From an uncultured Flavobacteriaceae bacterium (GTDB lineage Bacteria; Bacteroidota; Bacteroidia; Flavobacteriales; Flavobacteriaceae): a stretch of DNA of 33,944 bases. Positions 1-7,270 of this stretch are shown one piece after another. Below the pieces are notes generated by a model that saw nothing but the letters and a program-made list of their open reading frames with translations, did not search any database and was not told the origin of the DNA. How positions within the stretch are numbered: position 1 is the stretch's first letter; each line of letters begins with the position of its first letter. Location of the stretch: NCBI GenBank assembly GCA_913020295.1, contig CAJWAA010000018.1, positions 1-33,944 of the forward strand, in the 5' to 3' direction. The position numbers and the translations under genes are program-made.

Positions 1-63
1 ACTATCAATGTGCCCCTCATAATAGTATGTCTGGGATAATTACTGTCAATTAAATCATCGGTA

Positions 64-78
64 TACCTTTGTATATTC
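64..78 (+). promoter_or_regulatory. Candidate -7 element plus TTTGTATATTC motif
   Basis: TACCTTTG (64-71) matches the Bacteroidota -7 consensus TAnnTTTG and runs into TTTGTATATTC (68-78). The 11-mer recurs upstream of two other reading frames in this window. No convincing -33 TTG is seen at the right spacing. It lies about 75 bp before the start of the SnoaL/ABM lipoprotein gene. This is a motif match only. Confidence 0.3.
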
Positions 79-151
79 CGTCCCACATTTGTAATTATTA
101 TTTTCAATTAATTCAGCTATATTTGATTTAATTAACCTTAATTCAATTTAA

Positions 152-937
152 ATGAAAAAAATAATTTTATTATTAGGCATACTAATAATGTCCTGCTCTA
201 CTAATCCTGATTATCAGAATAATTTAAAGCTTGCAAAAAAATGGGTTCAGGCTTTTGAAACAAGTAATGTAGAACTATGGAAAGAAGTTGTATCAGAGGA
301 ATTAATCGATGTTGCTCCTATGTATGGTATGGGACAAGTTGATTATAAAACTGCACTTCAAGTTGCAGAGTTTTATGTCCAAAACTACACAAATGTAAAA
401 TTTAAAAATCAAGTTTGGTTACCAGGTGTAGACACTCTAACAATGAAACCAGATGGAAGTGTTAGAGCATATGGAACCTGGACTGGTACCAGTAAATCAA
501 CAGGTAGAAATTTTTCACTGACTTCATACCATAACTTTGATTTTAAGGATGGTAAGATATCCTCTACAGGAGAATACTTTGATGCAACTGGAATGGTTAA
601 TTCTGTTGGGCCACTTCAAAAATCGTTAGTTATTGTGGCAAGTCATATCAAACCAGGAAAAATTGATGAATACCAGGCGCTTATTGATTCTGAAGCAGGG
701 GTCAAAGCTACTAGAAACTATAAAGGATGTATATCTCTTGAGACTACTTATAATGAGGATTCAAATATGTATTTCATAATTGAAAATTGGGAGTCTGCAG
801 AACTTTATCAAGAATATTTGAATTGGCGAATGACAGAAGATCCGAGTGGTTTAGTTTCCAAAATAATTCCATTGTTAGTTGGTGGAGAATCAGGAATGAA
901 GGTTTACAATCCAAATACAAGATATAAATTTTACTAA
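152..937 (+). CDS. Lipoprotein with SnoaL-like and ABM domains
   Basis: This encodes 261 residues with a short hydrophobic N-terminus ending in a lipobox-like LIMSC (Cys15), so export and lipid anchoring are likely. Residues about 22-150 resemble the SnoaL/NTF2-like fold: an early helix with KKWVQAFE, then aromatic-rich strands such as GTWTGTS and a FDFKDGKI turn. Residues about 155-240 look like an antibiotic-biosynthesis-monooxygenase (ABM) ferredoxin-like domain (VIVASHIKPGKIDEY ... FIIENWES). Both folds are small alpha/beta barrels or dimers that often bind hydrophobic ligands, but no catalytic residues can be assigned. It is a single gene, followed by a strong hairpin terminator at 950-972. 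Substrate unknown; the domain calls are by eye. Confidence 0.8.
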   Translation: MKKIILLLGILIMSCSTNPDYQNNLKLAKKWVQAFETSNVELWKEVVSEELIDVAPMYGMGQVDYKTALQVAEFYVQNYTNVKFKNQVWLPGVDTLTMKPDGSVRAYGTWTGTSKSTGRNFSLTSYHNFDFKDGKISSTGEYFDATGMVNSVGPLQKSLVIVASHIKPGKIDEYQALIDSEAGVKATRNYKGCISLETTYNEDSNMYFIIENWESAELYQEYLNWRMTEDPSGLVSKIIPLLVGGESGMKVYNPNTRYKFY

Positions 938-1246
938 CCTTAAATTAAGCCCTCCTCAGTGGAGGGTTTTTTATATGATATAACTGGTAAATCCTCTTCA
1001 TTACTTTCCAGGCAATTCTAACAAGTTATACGCACTTTTAGGTATATTTTTTAAATAATAAATATTTACGTCTAATGTTTAGCATAAATGAACTGCTGAG
1101 GATGATTAAACTGTATATGCAATCATTAGCCCTCTTTTATTGAGATTAGCCGGATGTTTCATCATTTGAAAAACCAATTGCTTAGCCGGTAATTCATATA
1201 TTTATATGGAATCATTACTATTTTTTTGGCAACTGCAAAAAAAGAA
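938..1246. other. Intergenic region, mostly featureless
   Basis: Apart from the terminator at 950-972, this AT-rich stretch contains no reading frame worth calling. An 8-bp direct repeat TTAGCCGG occurs at 1146-1153 and 1182-1189. No clear TAnnTTTG promoter was found before the next gene. Confidence 0.5.
950..972 (+). terminator. Rho-independent terminator
   Basis: A perfect 6-bp GC-rich stem CCCTCC/GGAGGG (950-955 and 961-966) with a 5-nt loop TCAGT is followed by six T. It begins 13 bp after the stop codon of the SnoaL/ABM lipoprotein gene. Confidence 0.9.
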
Positions 1247-2365
1247 ATGAAAAAAACAGAAAGATTAATTACACTTGACGCATTTCGTGGAATTACCGTT
1301 GCCCTAATGATTATGGTAAATCAGCCGGGCAGCTGGAGTTATAAATATGACCAAATGCGCCATGCTCAATGGCACGGTTGTACCTTAACCGATATGATTT
1401 TCCCTTTTTTTTTATTCATTGTAGGTATTGCTTGTTGGTTTGCTTTTCAAAAGTATGGGCAAACACTTTCTGTAGACTTAACAAATAAAATAATCCGTCG
1501 CACTGTTCTTATCTTTCTGCTTGGGTTGGCACTTAATTTTTGTAAACAATGGATAAGTACAGGTGAGTTAAACCTTTCTATGCTTCGTATCACAGGGGTT
1601 TTACAACGAATTGCACTTTGCTATGGCATTGGATCGATTCTTTGCTTAGCATTAAAGCCTGGAAAGCTATTTATTTCTTCATTTGGGATTCTGATTTTAT
1701 ACTGGATAGTACTTTGGATGGCTGGAGGTTCACAGCCTTACACTGCAGAGAATACTATAGTAGGAAAGATTGATATTTTACTTTTGGGTGAAAATCATTT
1801 GCGTCAGGGTTATCCAGTTGATTCTTCAGGACTATTTGCCTCAATCCCCGCAATAGTAAATGTAATATGGGGATATTTAATGGGTATGATGATTTATAAT
1901 CAGGTCAATAATCTTAAGGAACTGATTCTAAAAATGTTACTTATTGGTGTACCGTCTATTTTAGTAGCCGAATTATGGAATTTAGTCTTCCCAATAAATA
2001 AAATTTTATGGACAAGCTCCTATGTCTTGTACACTAGTGGTTGGGCACTTATTGTCATGGCATTTTTGATCTGGCTCATTGATGTCCATAAAAAGTCTAA
2101 ATACCTTGGCCCTTTTTTCGTCTTTGGTGTAAATCCTTTGTTTGCATATATTTTAGCAGAACTATGGGCTAGTGTAATGTCAGGGCTGATAAAATTTCAA
2201 TTTGAGGGAAGTTTGGTTTCATTAAAAAGCTGGATTTTTGGGGAAATTTTTGCACCACTATTTGGAAATATGAATGGATCTCTTTTCTACTCGATATTTA
2301 TAATGCTATTTTACTGGTCGATACTATATCTTATGGATAAATATAAAATTTACTTTAAGATTTAA
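1247..2365 (+). CDS. HGSNAT/NagX-type membrane acyltransferase (DUF5009)
   Basis: About 372 residues, a polytopic inner-membrane protein with roughly ten hydrophobic segments. The N-terminal signature LDAFRGITVALMIMVN followed by HAQWHGCTLTD and FPFFLFIVG is characteristic of the heparan-alpha-glucosaminide N-acetyltransferase/NagX family. His39 in the HAxW motif lies where the active-site His of human HGSNAT is found. Relatives transfer acetyl groups across the membrane onto amino sugars, which would fit the NagA-like deacetylase about 3 kb downstream. I chose the ATG at 1247, preceded by an A-rich stretch, over a TTG at 1226 because homologues begin just before the TLDAFRG motif. The exact substrate is not shown by the sequence. 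Confidence 0.82.
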   Translation: MKKTERLITLDAFRGITVALMIMVNQPGSWSYKYDQMRHAQWHGCTLTDMIFPFFLFIVGIACWFAFQKYGQTLSVDLTNKIIRRTVLIFLLGLALNFCKQWISTGELNLSMLRITGVLQRIALCYGIGSILCLALKPGKLFISSFGILILYWIVLWMAGGSQPYTAENTIVGKIDILLLGENHLRQGYPVDSSGLFASIPAIVNVIWGYLMGMMIYNQVNNLKELILKMLLIGVPSILVAELWNLVFPINKILWTSSYVLYTSGWALIVMAFLIWLIDVHKKSKYLGPFFVFGVNPLFAYILAELWASVMSGLIKFQFEGSLVSLKSWIFGEIFAPLFGNMNGSLFYSIFIMLFYWSILYLMDKYKIYFKI

Positions 2366-2378
2366 TCTCTTGTTGAAA

Positions 2379-2540
2379 GTGAAAAACTTCTTAAAAACAT
2401 TTGGGGTAATACTAATGATTCTTGGAACCTATTTATTTATCATAAATATACTAAATAAAGGTGGCTACCAAATTATGATTGGTGCAGCTACAGGAGCCAT
2501 CGGTTATATTTTTTTTAAAAGTTCCAATAAATTTAATTAA
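2379..2540 (+). CDS. Small two-segment membrane protein
   Basis: A 53-residue reading frame starting at GTG (2379; an in-frame TTG lies at 2373), 13 bp after the acyltransferase gene and in the same direction. It has two hydrophobic stretches (about residues 9-25 and 31-46, with GAATGAIGYIFF) and a basic, Asn-rich tail. The close spacing suggests co-transcription with the acyltransferase. Short length and a non-ATG start keep confidence modest. No family recognised. Confidence 0.45.
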   Translation: MKNFLKTFGVILMILGTYLFIINILNKGGYQIMIGAATGAIGYIFFKSSNKFN

Positions 2541-2673
2541 AAAAGCTTCCTAACAAATCATCGAACTTTAATAAAGTAGTAATATTTGTAAGTGAAATTC
2601 AATTATTACTTTACTTTTTATAGGTGCTAATTTTTGAGGTATGATATTATATTAGCCTAAAATCCTTGGACTT

Positions 2674-2684
2674 TTTGTATATTC
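2674..2684 (+). promoter_or_regulatory. TTTGTATATTC motif, second copy
   Basis: Exact second copy of the 11-mer found at 68-78 and 6675-6685. It sits 29 bp upstream of the ATG at 2713, where a promoter -7 region or leader would be expected. Confidence 0.3.
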
Positions 2685-2712
2685 AATTATATTAAACATA
2701 AATCAAATATAT

Positions 2713-3132
2713 ATGAATGAATTTCAAATTTACGAGCTTTCTAATTTAAATTTTATAAACAATGCAATCTATCTTCTATGTGTGATTGTAATGACAGTCC
2801 TAGCTTTTTATTTGATCAGACGCTCTAGGGAATTAAATATGCCAACCTATGCGAAAGCTGTATTGACTTTGTTTTGTACTTGTATAATTTTCTTTGGAAT
2901 ACAAGTCTCCTCATACATGATACAAAATCAAAAAAACATTTCGTATCAGTTGTCTGAATTAAAACAAAACGGAACTGAGATATCATCAAACGGAGAAGCA
3001 ATTATCAGCCAGTTTGGTCATACAGTTGAAATGGGGCCTGCCCCTTTAGCTCCCGATTTGCCTTCAATCGTTATCTGGGCTACTATTGCCTTTATGTTTG
3101 TTGGTGGTATCTGGTTTAAATATCCTGAGTGA
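2713..3132 (+). CDS. Hypothetical membrane protein
   Basis: 139 residues with three predicted membrane segments: about 17-35 (YLLCVIVMTVLAFYLI), 49-68 (VLTLFCTCIIFFGIQV) and 118-134 (PSIVIWATIAFMFVGG). The region between segments two and three (about 70-115) is polar and likely exposed. No domain family is recognised. The gene stands alone, with an intergenic gap before it and an inverted repeat (3198-3219) after it. The ATG is preceded by an A/T-rich leader without a clear Shine-Dalgarno sequence, which is usual for this phylum. Confidence 0.7.
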   Translation: MNEFQIYELSNLNFINNAIYLLCVIVMTVLAFYLIRRSRELNMPTYAKAVLTLFCTCIIFFGIQVSSYMIQNQKNISYQLSELKQNGTEISSNGEAIISQFGHTVEMGPAPLAPDLPSIVIWATIAFMFVGGIWFKYPE

Positions 3133-3197
3133 TAATTGACATATAATCTCTTGAATTAAATTTTAGGGTTTTTTTGACATGACTAAGGGTCTTTTGT

Positions 3198-3219
3198 TTG
3201 ATCTTTCTCCTTAGATCAA
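3198..3219. repeat. Inverted repeat TTGATCT/AGATCAA
   Basis: Perfect 7-bp arms (3198-3204 and 3213-3219) with an 8-nt spacer between the small membrane-protein gene and the alkB promoter. No T-run follows directly, so it is not a typical terminator. It could be a weak hairpin or an extra regulator site. Confidence 0.4.
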
Positions 3220-3249
3220 CAGTGCATTGACTTTTTTCATTTCATTTTC

Positions 3250-3265
3250 TTGGGTATTCACCCAA
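3250..3265. promoter_or_regulatory. Candidate TetR operator O1
   Basis: TTGGGTATTCACCCAA is a 16-bp near-perfect palindrome (one mismatched pair). It overlaps the candidate -33 TTG of the alkB promoter. It shares its half-site TTGGGTA with the perfect palindrome at 3286-3301, 36 bp centre to centre. The TetR-family gene sits at the end of the same transcription unit. Confidence 0.7.
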
Positions 3266-3280
3266 AAAAGAATAGTTTTG
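3250..3280 (+). promoter_or_regulatory. alkB-tetR promoter
   Basis: TAGTTTTG (3273-3280) matches the Bacteroidota -7 consensus TAnnTTTG exactly. A TTG at 3250-3252 lies 20 bp upstream, in the -33 position. A start near 3286 would place the first transcribed base at the edge of operator O2, giving a leader of about 30 nt before the ATG at 3317. Confidence 0.6.
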
Positions 3281-3284
3281 CTTT

Positions 3285-3302
3285 TTTGGGTAAGTACCCA
3301 AA
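3285..3302. promoter_or_regulatory. Candidate TetR operator O2
   Basis: TTTGGGTAAGTACCCAAA is a perfect palindrome with 8-bp arms and a 2-bp centre. It lies just after the candidate -7 box and 14 bp before the alkB ATG. Bound protein here would block transcription start. Together with O1 it brackets the promoter. Confidence 0.75.
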
Positions 3303-3316
3303 TCTATTTTTTTAAA

Positions 3317-4372
3317 ATGAAAGACTTAAAATATCTATTTGCGTACACTATTCCAGCATCTGCATACATTTCTTTTACTTCGACTGGCATCTGGACGTAT
3401 TCTGCTGTTTTCTTTGCCTTCATTATCATTCCACTTTTAGATGTTCTTACAGGTGAAACAAAAGACAACTTGTCTGATGAAGACGCCAGTTATAAAAAGT
3501 CCAAGTGGATATTTGATTTGATGCTTTATTTGAATGTTCCCATTGTTTTTGGATTGTTGTATGTGATTCTTTCTAATATTCAGTCCCAACATTATGAGAC
3601 CTACGAATTAGTTGGTTTGGTTTTATCAAGTGGGATTCTACTCGCTACCAATGGAATTAATGTTGCTCATGAACTGGGTCACCGTCATCCCTACTTTGAA
3701 CGTTTCTTAAGTAAGATCCTGTATCTCCCATGTTTGTATATGCATTTTTACATAGAGCACAATTTTGGTCACCACTTGAAGGTCGCAACTCCTGAAGATG
3801 GTGCAACTGCTCGCTACAGTCAAACTCTTTACTCCTTCTGGTTTACCTCTGTCACACGACAATACATCAGTGCTTGGAGAATTCAAAGGAAACTCCTAAA
3901 AAGCCAAGGATTGTCATTTTTATCACCAAAAAACGACATCCTTTGGTATCACCTCATTCAGCCCATTTACCTCATCTTAATCTACAGCTTATTCTCATTC
4001 AAAGTAATGTTGTTCGCAATTATAATTGGAGTTGTTGCTTTCCTTTTTTTAGAGTGCATCAATTATATTGAACATTATGGATTGCAGAGGTTTAAAACAG
4101 AATCCGGTAGGTACGAGAGAGTTCAACCACATCACTCTTGGAATTCTAATTTCAATATTGGGCGTATCACACTTTATGAACTTACAAGACACAGCGATCA
4201 TCACTATAAATCTACAAAGAAGTACCAAGTTCTTAATAGCTATGAACAGAGCCCGACACTTCCACTGGGATATCCTGCTTCCATTTTAATGAGTTTGATC
4301 CCCCCCCTTTGGTTTTGGGTAATGAATCCCCGGGTCCCCAAAGCCATGAAATTTCCTCCGGAAAATGCTTGA
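3317..4372 (+). CDS. alkB: Alkane 1-monooxygenase (AlkB)
   Basis: A 351-residue integral-membrane di-iron enzyme that would hydroxylate the terminal carbon of n-alkanes or similar chains. The histidine motifs of the AlkB family are all present: HELGHRH (about 118-124), EHNFGHH (147-153), NYIEHYG (249-255) and RHSDHH (291-296). Several hydrophobic segments surround them. I chose ATG 3317 because the open frame further upstream (TTG at 3227) would translate the promoter and operators. The gene overlaps the following TetR-type regulator by 8 bp, so the two are probably translationally coupled. A run of eight C lies at 4300-4307, near the 3' end. No rubredoxin or rubredoxin reductase is in the window, so electron donors must be encoded elsewhere. 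Confidence 0.93.
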   Translation: MKDLKYLFAYTIPASAYISFTSTGIWTYSAVFFAFIIIPLLDVLTGETKDNLSDEDASYKKSKWIFDLMLYLNVPIVFGLLYVILSNIQSQHYETYELVGLVLSSGILLATNGINVAHELGHRHPYFERFLSKILYLPCLYMHFYIEHNFGHHLKVATPEDGATARYSQTLYSFWFTSVTRQYISAWRIQRKLLKSQGLSFLSPKNDILWYHLIQPIYLILIYSLFSFKVMLFAIIIGVVAFLFLECINYIEHYGLQRFKTESGRYERVQPHHSWNSNFNIGRITLYELTRHSDHHYKSTKKYQVLNSYEQSPTLPLGYPASILMSLIPPLWFWVMNPRVPKAMKFPPENA

Positions 4373-5033
4373 AACAATCTCCTCACAACTTACTCCAATA
4401 ACCACGGACTTGTTTTCTGAAAAAACACGCGACCGTATTCTGGTTTCGAGTTTAGTTTTGTTCAACCAGCTTGGTTTCAGCAGGGTCACCACCGCATCTA
4501 TTGCAAAACAAACCGGTATTTTGGAGGGATCACTTTGGTACCATTTTAATACCAAAAAAGATATTTTAGATGCGCATATTCAACTCCTTAGTAAAGTCTT
4601 CTTAGCCGAAAATAAGCAAGCCAGCTCAACGGACACAAATACCATTATTTTAGGGATTTTTCGTTCTTACGATCTTATTTGGGACTTTCGTTACATCCTC
4701 AGAGATGACTTTCAAAAGTCGTTGAATGAAGATGAGCTTGTTCTGGAAACTGCAAAAAAGATAAATAATTTTTTAGATCAATGGGCAGAGGGGCGAATTC
4801 AACATTCTTATAATAATGGATTGCTTCAACTTAATCCCCAGCAGATTGAAAATCTATCTGAAATTACATTGGTAATTGGTCGTTATTGGTTGGATTTCTC
4901 TAGTAAAAAATATCCTAACGTGAGTGACGAATCATTAAGAAAAAAAGGATTGAGCCATATCTTCACAGTTCTTGAATCCTATCTAAGTCCTGAAGCAAAA
5001 CAAATAATTTCACAAATGATGAATAAACGCTAA
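4365..5033 (+). CDS. TetR-family transcriptional regulator
   Basis: 222 residues. The N-terminal DNA-binding domain (about 20-66) has the classic TetR pattern: TRDRIL at the first helix, then LFNQLGFSRVTTASIAKQTG and SLWYHFNTKKDIL, where the recognition helix includes GSLWYHF. The remainder is a helical ligand-binding and dimerisation domain of usual length. It overlaps the end of alkB (ATG at 4365, alkB stop at 4370-4372), so it would be co-expressed with the enzyme. It is the natural candidate for binding the two palindromes flanking the alkB promoter, giving autoregulation with a hydrocarbon or fatty compound as inducer. The ligand is inference. Confidence 0.9.
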   Translation: MLETISSQLTPITTDLFSEKTRDRILVSSLVLFNQLGFSRVTTASIAKQTGILEGSLWYHFNTKKDILDAHIQLLSKVFLAENKQASSTDTNTIILGIFRSYDLIWDFRYILRDDFQKSLNEDELVLETAKKINNFLDQWAEGRIQHSYNNGLLQLNPQQIENLSEITLVIGRYWLDFSSKKYPNVSDESLRKKGLSHIFTVLESYLSPEAKQIISQMMNKR

Positions 5034-5404
5034 TTTAACTTATCGATAATTCGAATTAAAATCATTTAAACCCAATTAACTCATTCATTTAATATCCTTC
5101 TATTAGGTTAAATTTTATATTACGATCTCAGTTTATCCACTTGAAATATCATTTTAGTATAGTTTAAAAATAAATTAGACAAATTGTTTACTTAGAAACT
5201 GATACAAAAGTTGATAGAGAAAATTTGATTTCCAAAGTTGGCTTAGAGTAACAATTTTAGATGGAAGAATCTAAAAAAAATAAAATGATCAACTTGAAAT
5301 AAATCAGCAGTAAAAGCAACAATGAATTAATTAATAATAAGTGATTTTTTCGAGTCATTTGAAATTTTTCTAACTTTCAGGATAGAAGAAAATTAAAAGA
5401 AAGG
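5034..5404. other. Intergenic region without clear features
   Basis: About 370 bp of AT-rich sequence between the TetR-type regulator and the nagA-like gene. I find no reading frame of interest and no strong hairpin. TAACTTTC at about 5371-5378 is close to the -7 consensus but lacks a convincing -33 partner. Confidence 0.4.
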
Positions 5405-6622
5405 ATGAAAATCGGAATTTGGATATCAATATTTACTATTTTCTCAACAATTTTAAATCCATCAAAAACTGAGGATGACTTAGTTATAGAGGGATTCAAT
5501 TACATCAATTCTAAACCTGTTTTTATTCATCTTAAGGATGGAAGAATATCAAAAATAGTCCCTAATAAGAAATCATCTAATTCTCCCAAATTATTTGTTG
5601 CTCCTGGACTAATTGATATTCAAATTAATGGATATGTAGGAGTTGATTTCTCAGGACCTAACTTAACTGAAGAGGATGTAGTAAAAGCTACTAAAGCACT
5701 CTGGAAAGTTGGGGTCACCTCCTATTTTCCCACAGTTATCACTCAAGATATTTCGATCATAAAAAAAAACTTGGCCATACTGGCAAAAGCAAAGGATGAT
5801 CCTGATATTGGAATTTCTATTCCTGGATTTCATTTAGAGGGGCCATACATTTCTCCAAAAAAGGGTTTTAGGGGGGCTCATTTAGAGAAATACATCAAAA
5901 AACCCGACTGGAAAGAATTTTTGGAACTTCAAAAAGCAGCAAAAAATAATATCAAAATAATTACCCTCGCTCCAGAGTTGGAGGGGGCAATTCCATTTAT
6001 TAAAAATTGTGTAAAAAATGGCTTAGTAGTATCGTTGGGACATCATAATGGAACCGCAACAGATATCCAAAATGCTGTGAATGCAGGGGCAAGAATGGCA
6101 ACACATTTGGGGAACGGCTGTGCAAACCAGATCAATCGTCACCACAACCCTATATGGCCGCAATTATCTGAGGATCTTCTCAAAATAAGTATTATCGCAG
6201 ATGGGTATCACCTTACAAAAGAGGAAGTCAGGAGCTTTTACAAGGTAAAAGGGTTTGATAATACCATTTTGGTATCGGATGCATTAGATTTGGCAGGTTT
6301 GCCTCCGGGAGAATATATTCGTGGAGAACGTAAACTAGTCTTGACACCGGAAGTAGTAAAATTCCCAGGGGAAAACGTTTTGGCTGGTGCAGCCTCACCC
6401 ATTACAAAATGTATAGATGTGATGATGGACTTCACACAATGTAGCATTGCAGAGGCCATCAAAATGGCCTGCTCTAATCCAGCAGAAATGTTTTCTCTAA
6501 ATCACTTAGGTGAAATATTGCCCAACAAAAGAGCCGATCTGATTCTTTTTAGTATGGAGAGGAATAAAATTGACATTCATAAAACTTTTGTCAATGGTAA
6601 ACTAGTTTACTCAAAAAAGTAA
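5405..6622 (+). CDS. nagA: N-acetylglucosamine-6-phosphate deacetylase-like, possibly exported
   Basis: 405 residues of the amidohydrolase superfamily, closest in pattern to NagA, which removes acetate from GlcNAc-6-phosphate. Motifs in order: APGLIDIQING (about 66-76, the QxN variant usual in NagA), HLEGPYIS (143-150, metal ligand Glu145), LGHHNGTA (211-218, His213), ATHLGNGC (232-239, His234), ADGYH (265-269, His269) and SDAL with catalytic Asp292. The key residues are therefore intact. Unusually, the first 18 or so residues (MKIGIWISIFTIFSTIL) look like a signal peptide, which a cytoplasmic phosphosugar enzyme would not carry, so the true substrate may be an unphosphorylated N-acetyl sugar derivative in the periplasm. 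No nagB neighbour. The start at 5405 follows a purine-rich AAAGAAAGG. Confidence 0.82.
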   Translation: MKIGIWISIFTIFSTILNPSKTEDDLVIEGFNYINSKPVFIHLKDGRISKIVPNKKSSNSPKLFVAPGLIDIQINGYVGVDFSGPNLTEEDVVKATKALWKVGVTSYFPTVITQDISIIKKNLAILAKAKDDPDIGISIPGFHLEGPYISPKKGFRGAHLEKYIKKPDWKEFLELQKAAKNNIKIITLAPELEGAIPFIKNCVKNGLVVSLGHHNGTATDIQNAVNAGARMATHLGNGCANQINRHHNPIWPQLSEDLLKISIIADGYHLTKEEVRSFYKVKGFDNTILVSDALDLAGLPPGEYIRGERKLVLTPEVVKFPGENVLAGAASPITKCIDVMMDFTQCSIAEAIKMACSNPAEMFSLNHLGEILPNKRADLILFSMERNKIDIHKTFVNGKLVYSKK

Positions 6623-6674
6623 TTCCTCAATCTCTTTTTCAATTAATTCAAATCCTGTTAAAACCCATTGTTAT

Positions 6675-6685
6675 TTTGTATATTC
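6675..6685 (+). promoter_or_regulatory. TTTGTATATTC motif, third copy
   Basis: Exact third copy of the 11-mer at 68-78 and 2674-2684. It lies immediately upstream of the first fragment of the pseudogene at 6695, as though it belonged to the promoter or leader of the former gene. Confidence 0.3.
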
Positions 6686-6694
6686 AAATCAATT

Positions 6695-7264
6695 ATGGAA
6701 ACCATTTTAATTAAAAGAGGTTTTGTTTTGGGCGTATTGATGGAAATTTTCTATTTATCTTTTTATACAGTTTTGAACCAGAGATCAACGAAGTATTTAG
6801 GTATGCAGCCCGTTATTTGGGTCGATTATTCCTAGTAATGTAGCTTTTATGTTTTTTTCTCTACAAGGAAGCTTCCTTCAAAAACAAATCCCTTGTGATT
6901 ACCAAAAAAAACCCTTGGTGTTTTTGCCATCATGCATTTGATCCATTTTATTTTTTTGTCTTTTTCGATATACCTAAATCAATTGCCTATTATACCAATA
7001 AGATTGGTAGGCGGTTTTATCGCTTATTTAATGGTAATCGTTTATCCATTTTGTATCGATAAAATTAATAGAAAAGTATATCATTTGATTTACTTCTACT
7101 ATGTTGGTTTTGTTATGTTAATGACATATATCTCTCGCATACGAGGCCAATTTGTGGAGGCAAACCCAGAGATATTTCATTTTATCGCAATGGGTGTACT
7201 TATAATATGTTTAGTGTTTTTTGGAATAAAATTGGTTGACTTTAAAAACAGATCACTCAAATAG
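6695..7264 (+). pseudogene. Frameshifted membrane-protein gene
   Basis: Coding potential moves between frames. An ATG at 6695 opens 46 codons (METILIKRGFVLGVL...). Frame 1 then reads FLYSFEPEINEVFRYAARYL up to a stop at 6841. The third frame continues with NVAFMFFSLQGSFLQKQ (from about 6837). From about 6914 the frame reads LGVFAIMHLIHFIF and stays open to 7264. The last piece (ATG at 6932, 110 residues) has several membrane segments and the hydrophobic pattern PIRLVGGFIAYLMV. Put together they resemble one polytopic membrane protein of about 185 residues with at least three frame changes, some near homopolymers (seven T, seven A). Alternatively only the 6932-7264 frame is a short gene. The family is not named with certainty. 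Confidence 0.6.
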
Positions 7265-7270
7265 GTTGAT

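Noticed and set aside
1146-1189. Direct repeat TTAGCCGG, 36 bp apart
   Set aside because: Only eight bases, no symmetry and no link to a regulator; too weak to report as a site.
3227-3316. Upstream extension of alkB from a TTG codon
   Set aside because: The extra 30 residues would translate the promoter and operators and do not resemble AlkB N-termini; the ATG at 3317 is preferred.
4315-4321. Extra half-site TTGGGTA just upstream of the tetR start
   Set aside because: No TACCCAA partner follows, so it is probably coding sequence of alkB by chance, not a third operator.
4286-4555. Minus-strand 89-residue frame across the alkB/tetR junction
   Set aside because: It lies fully over two well-supported genes with clear motifs in the other direction and has no recognisable features of its own.
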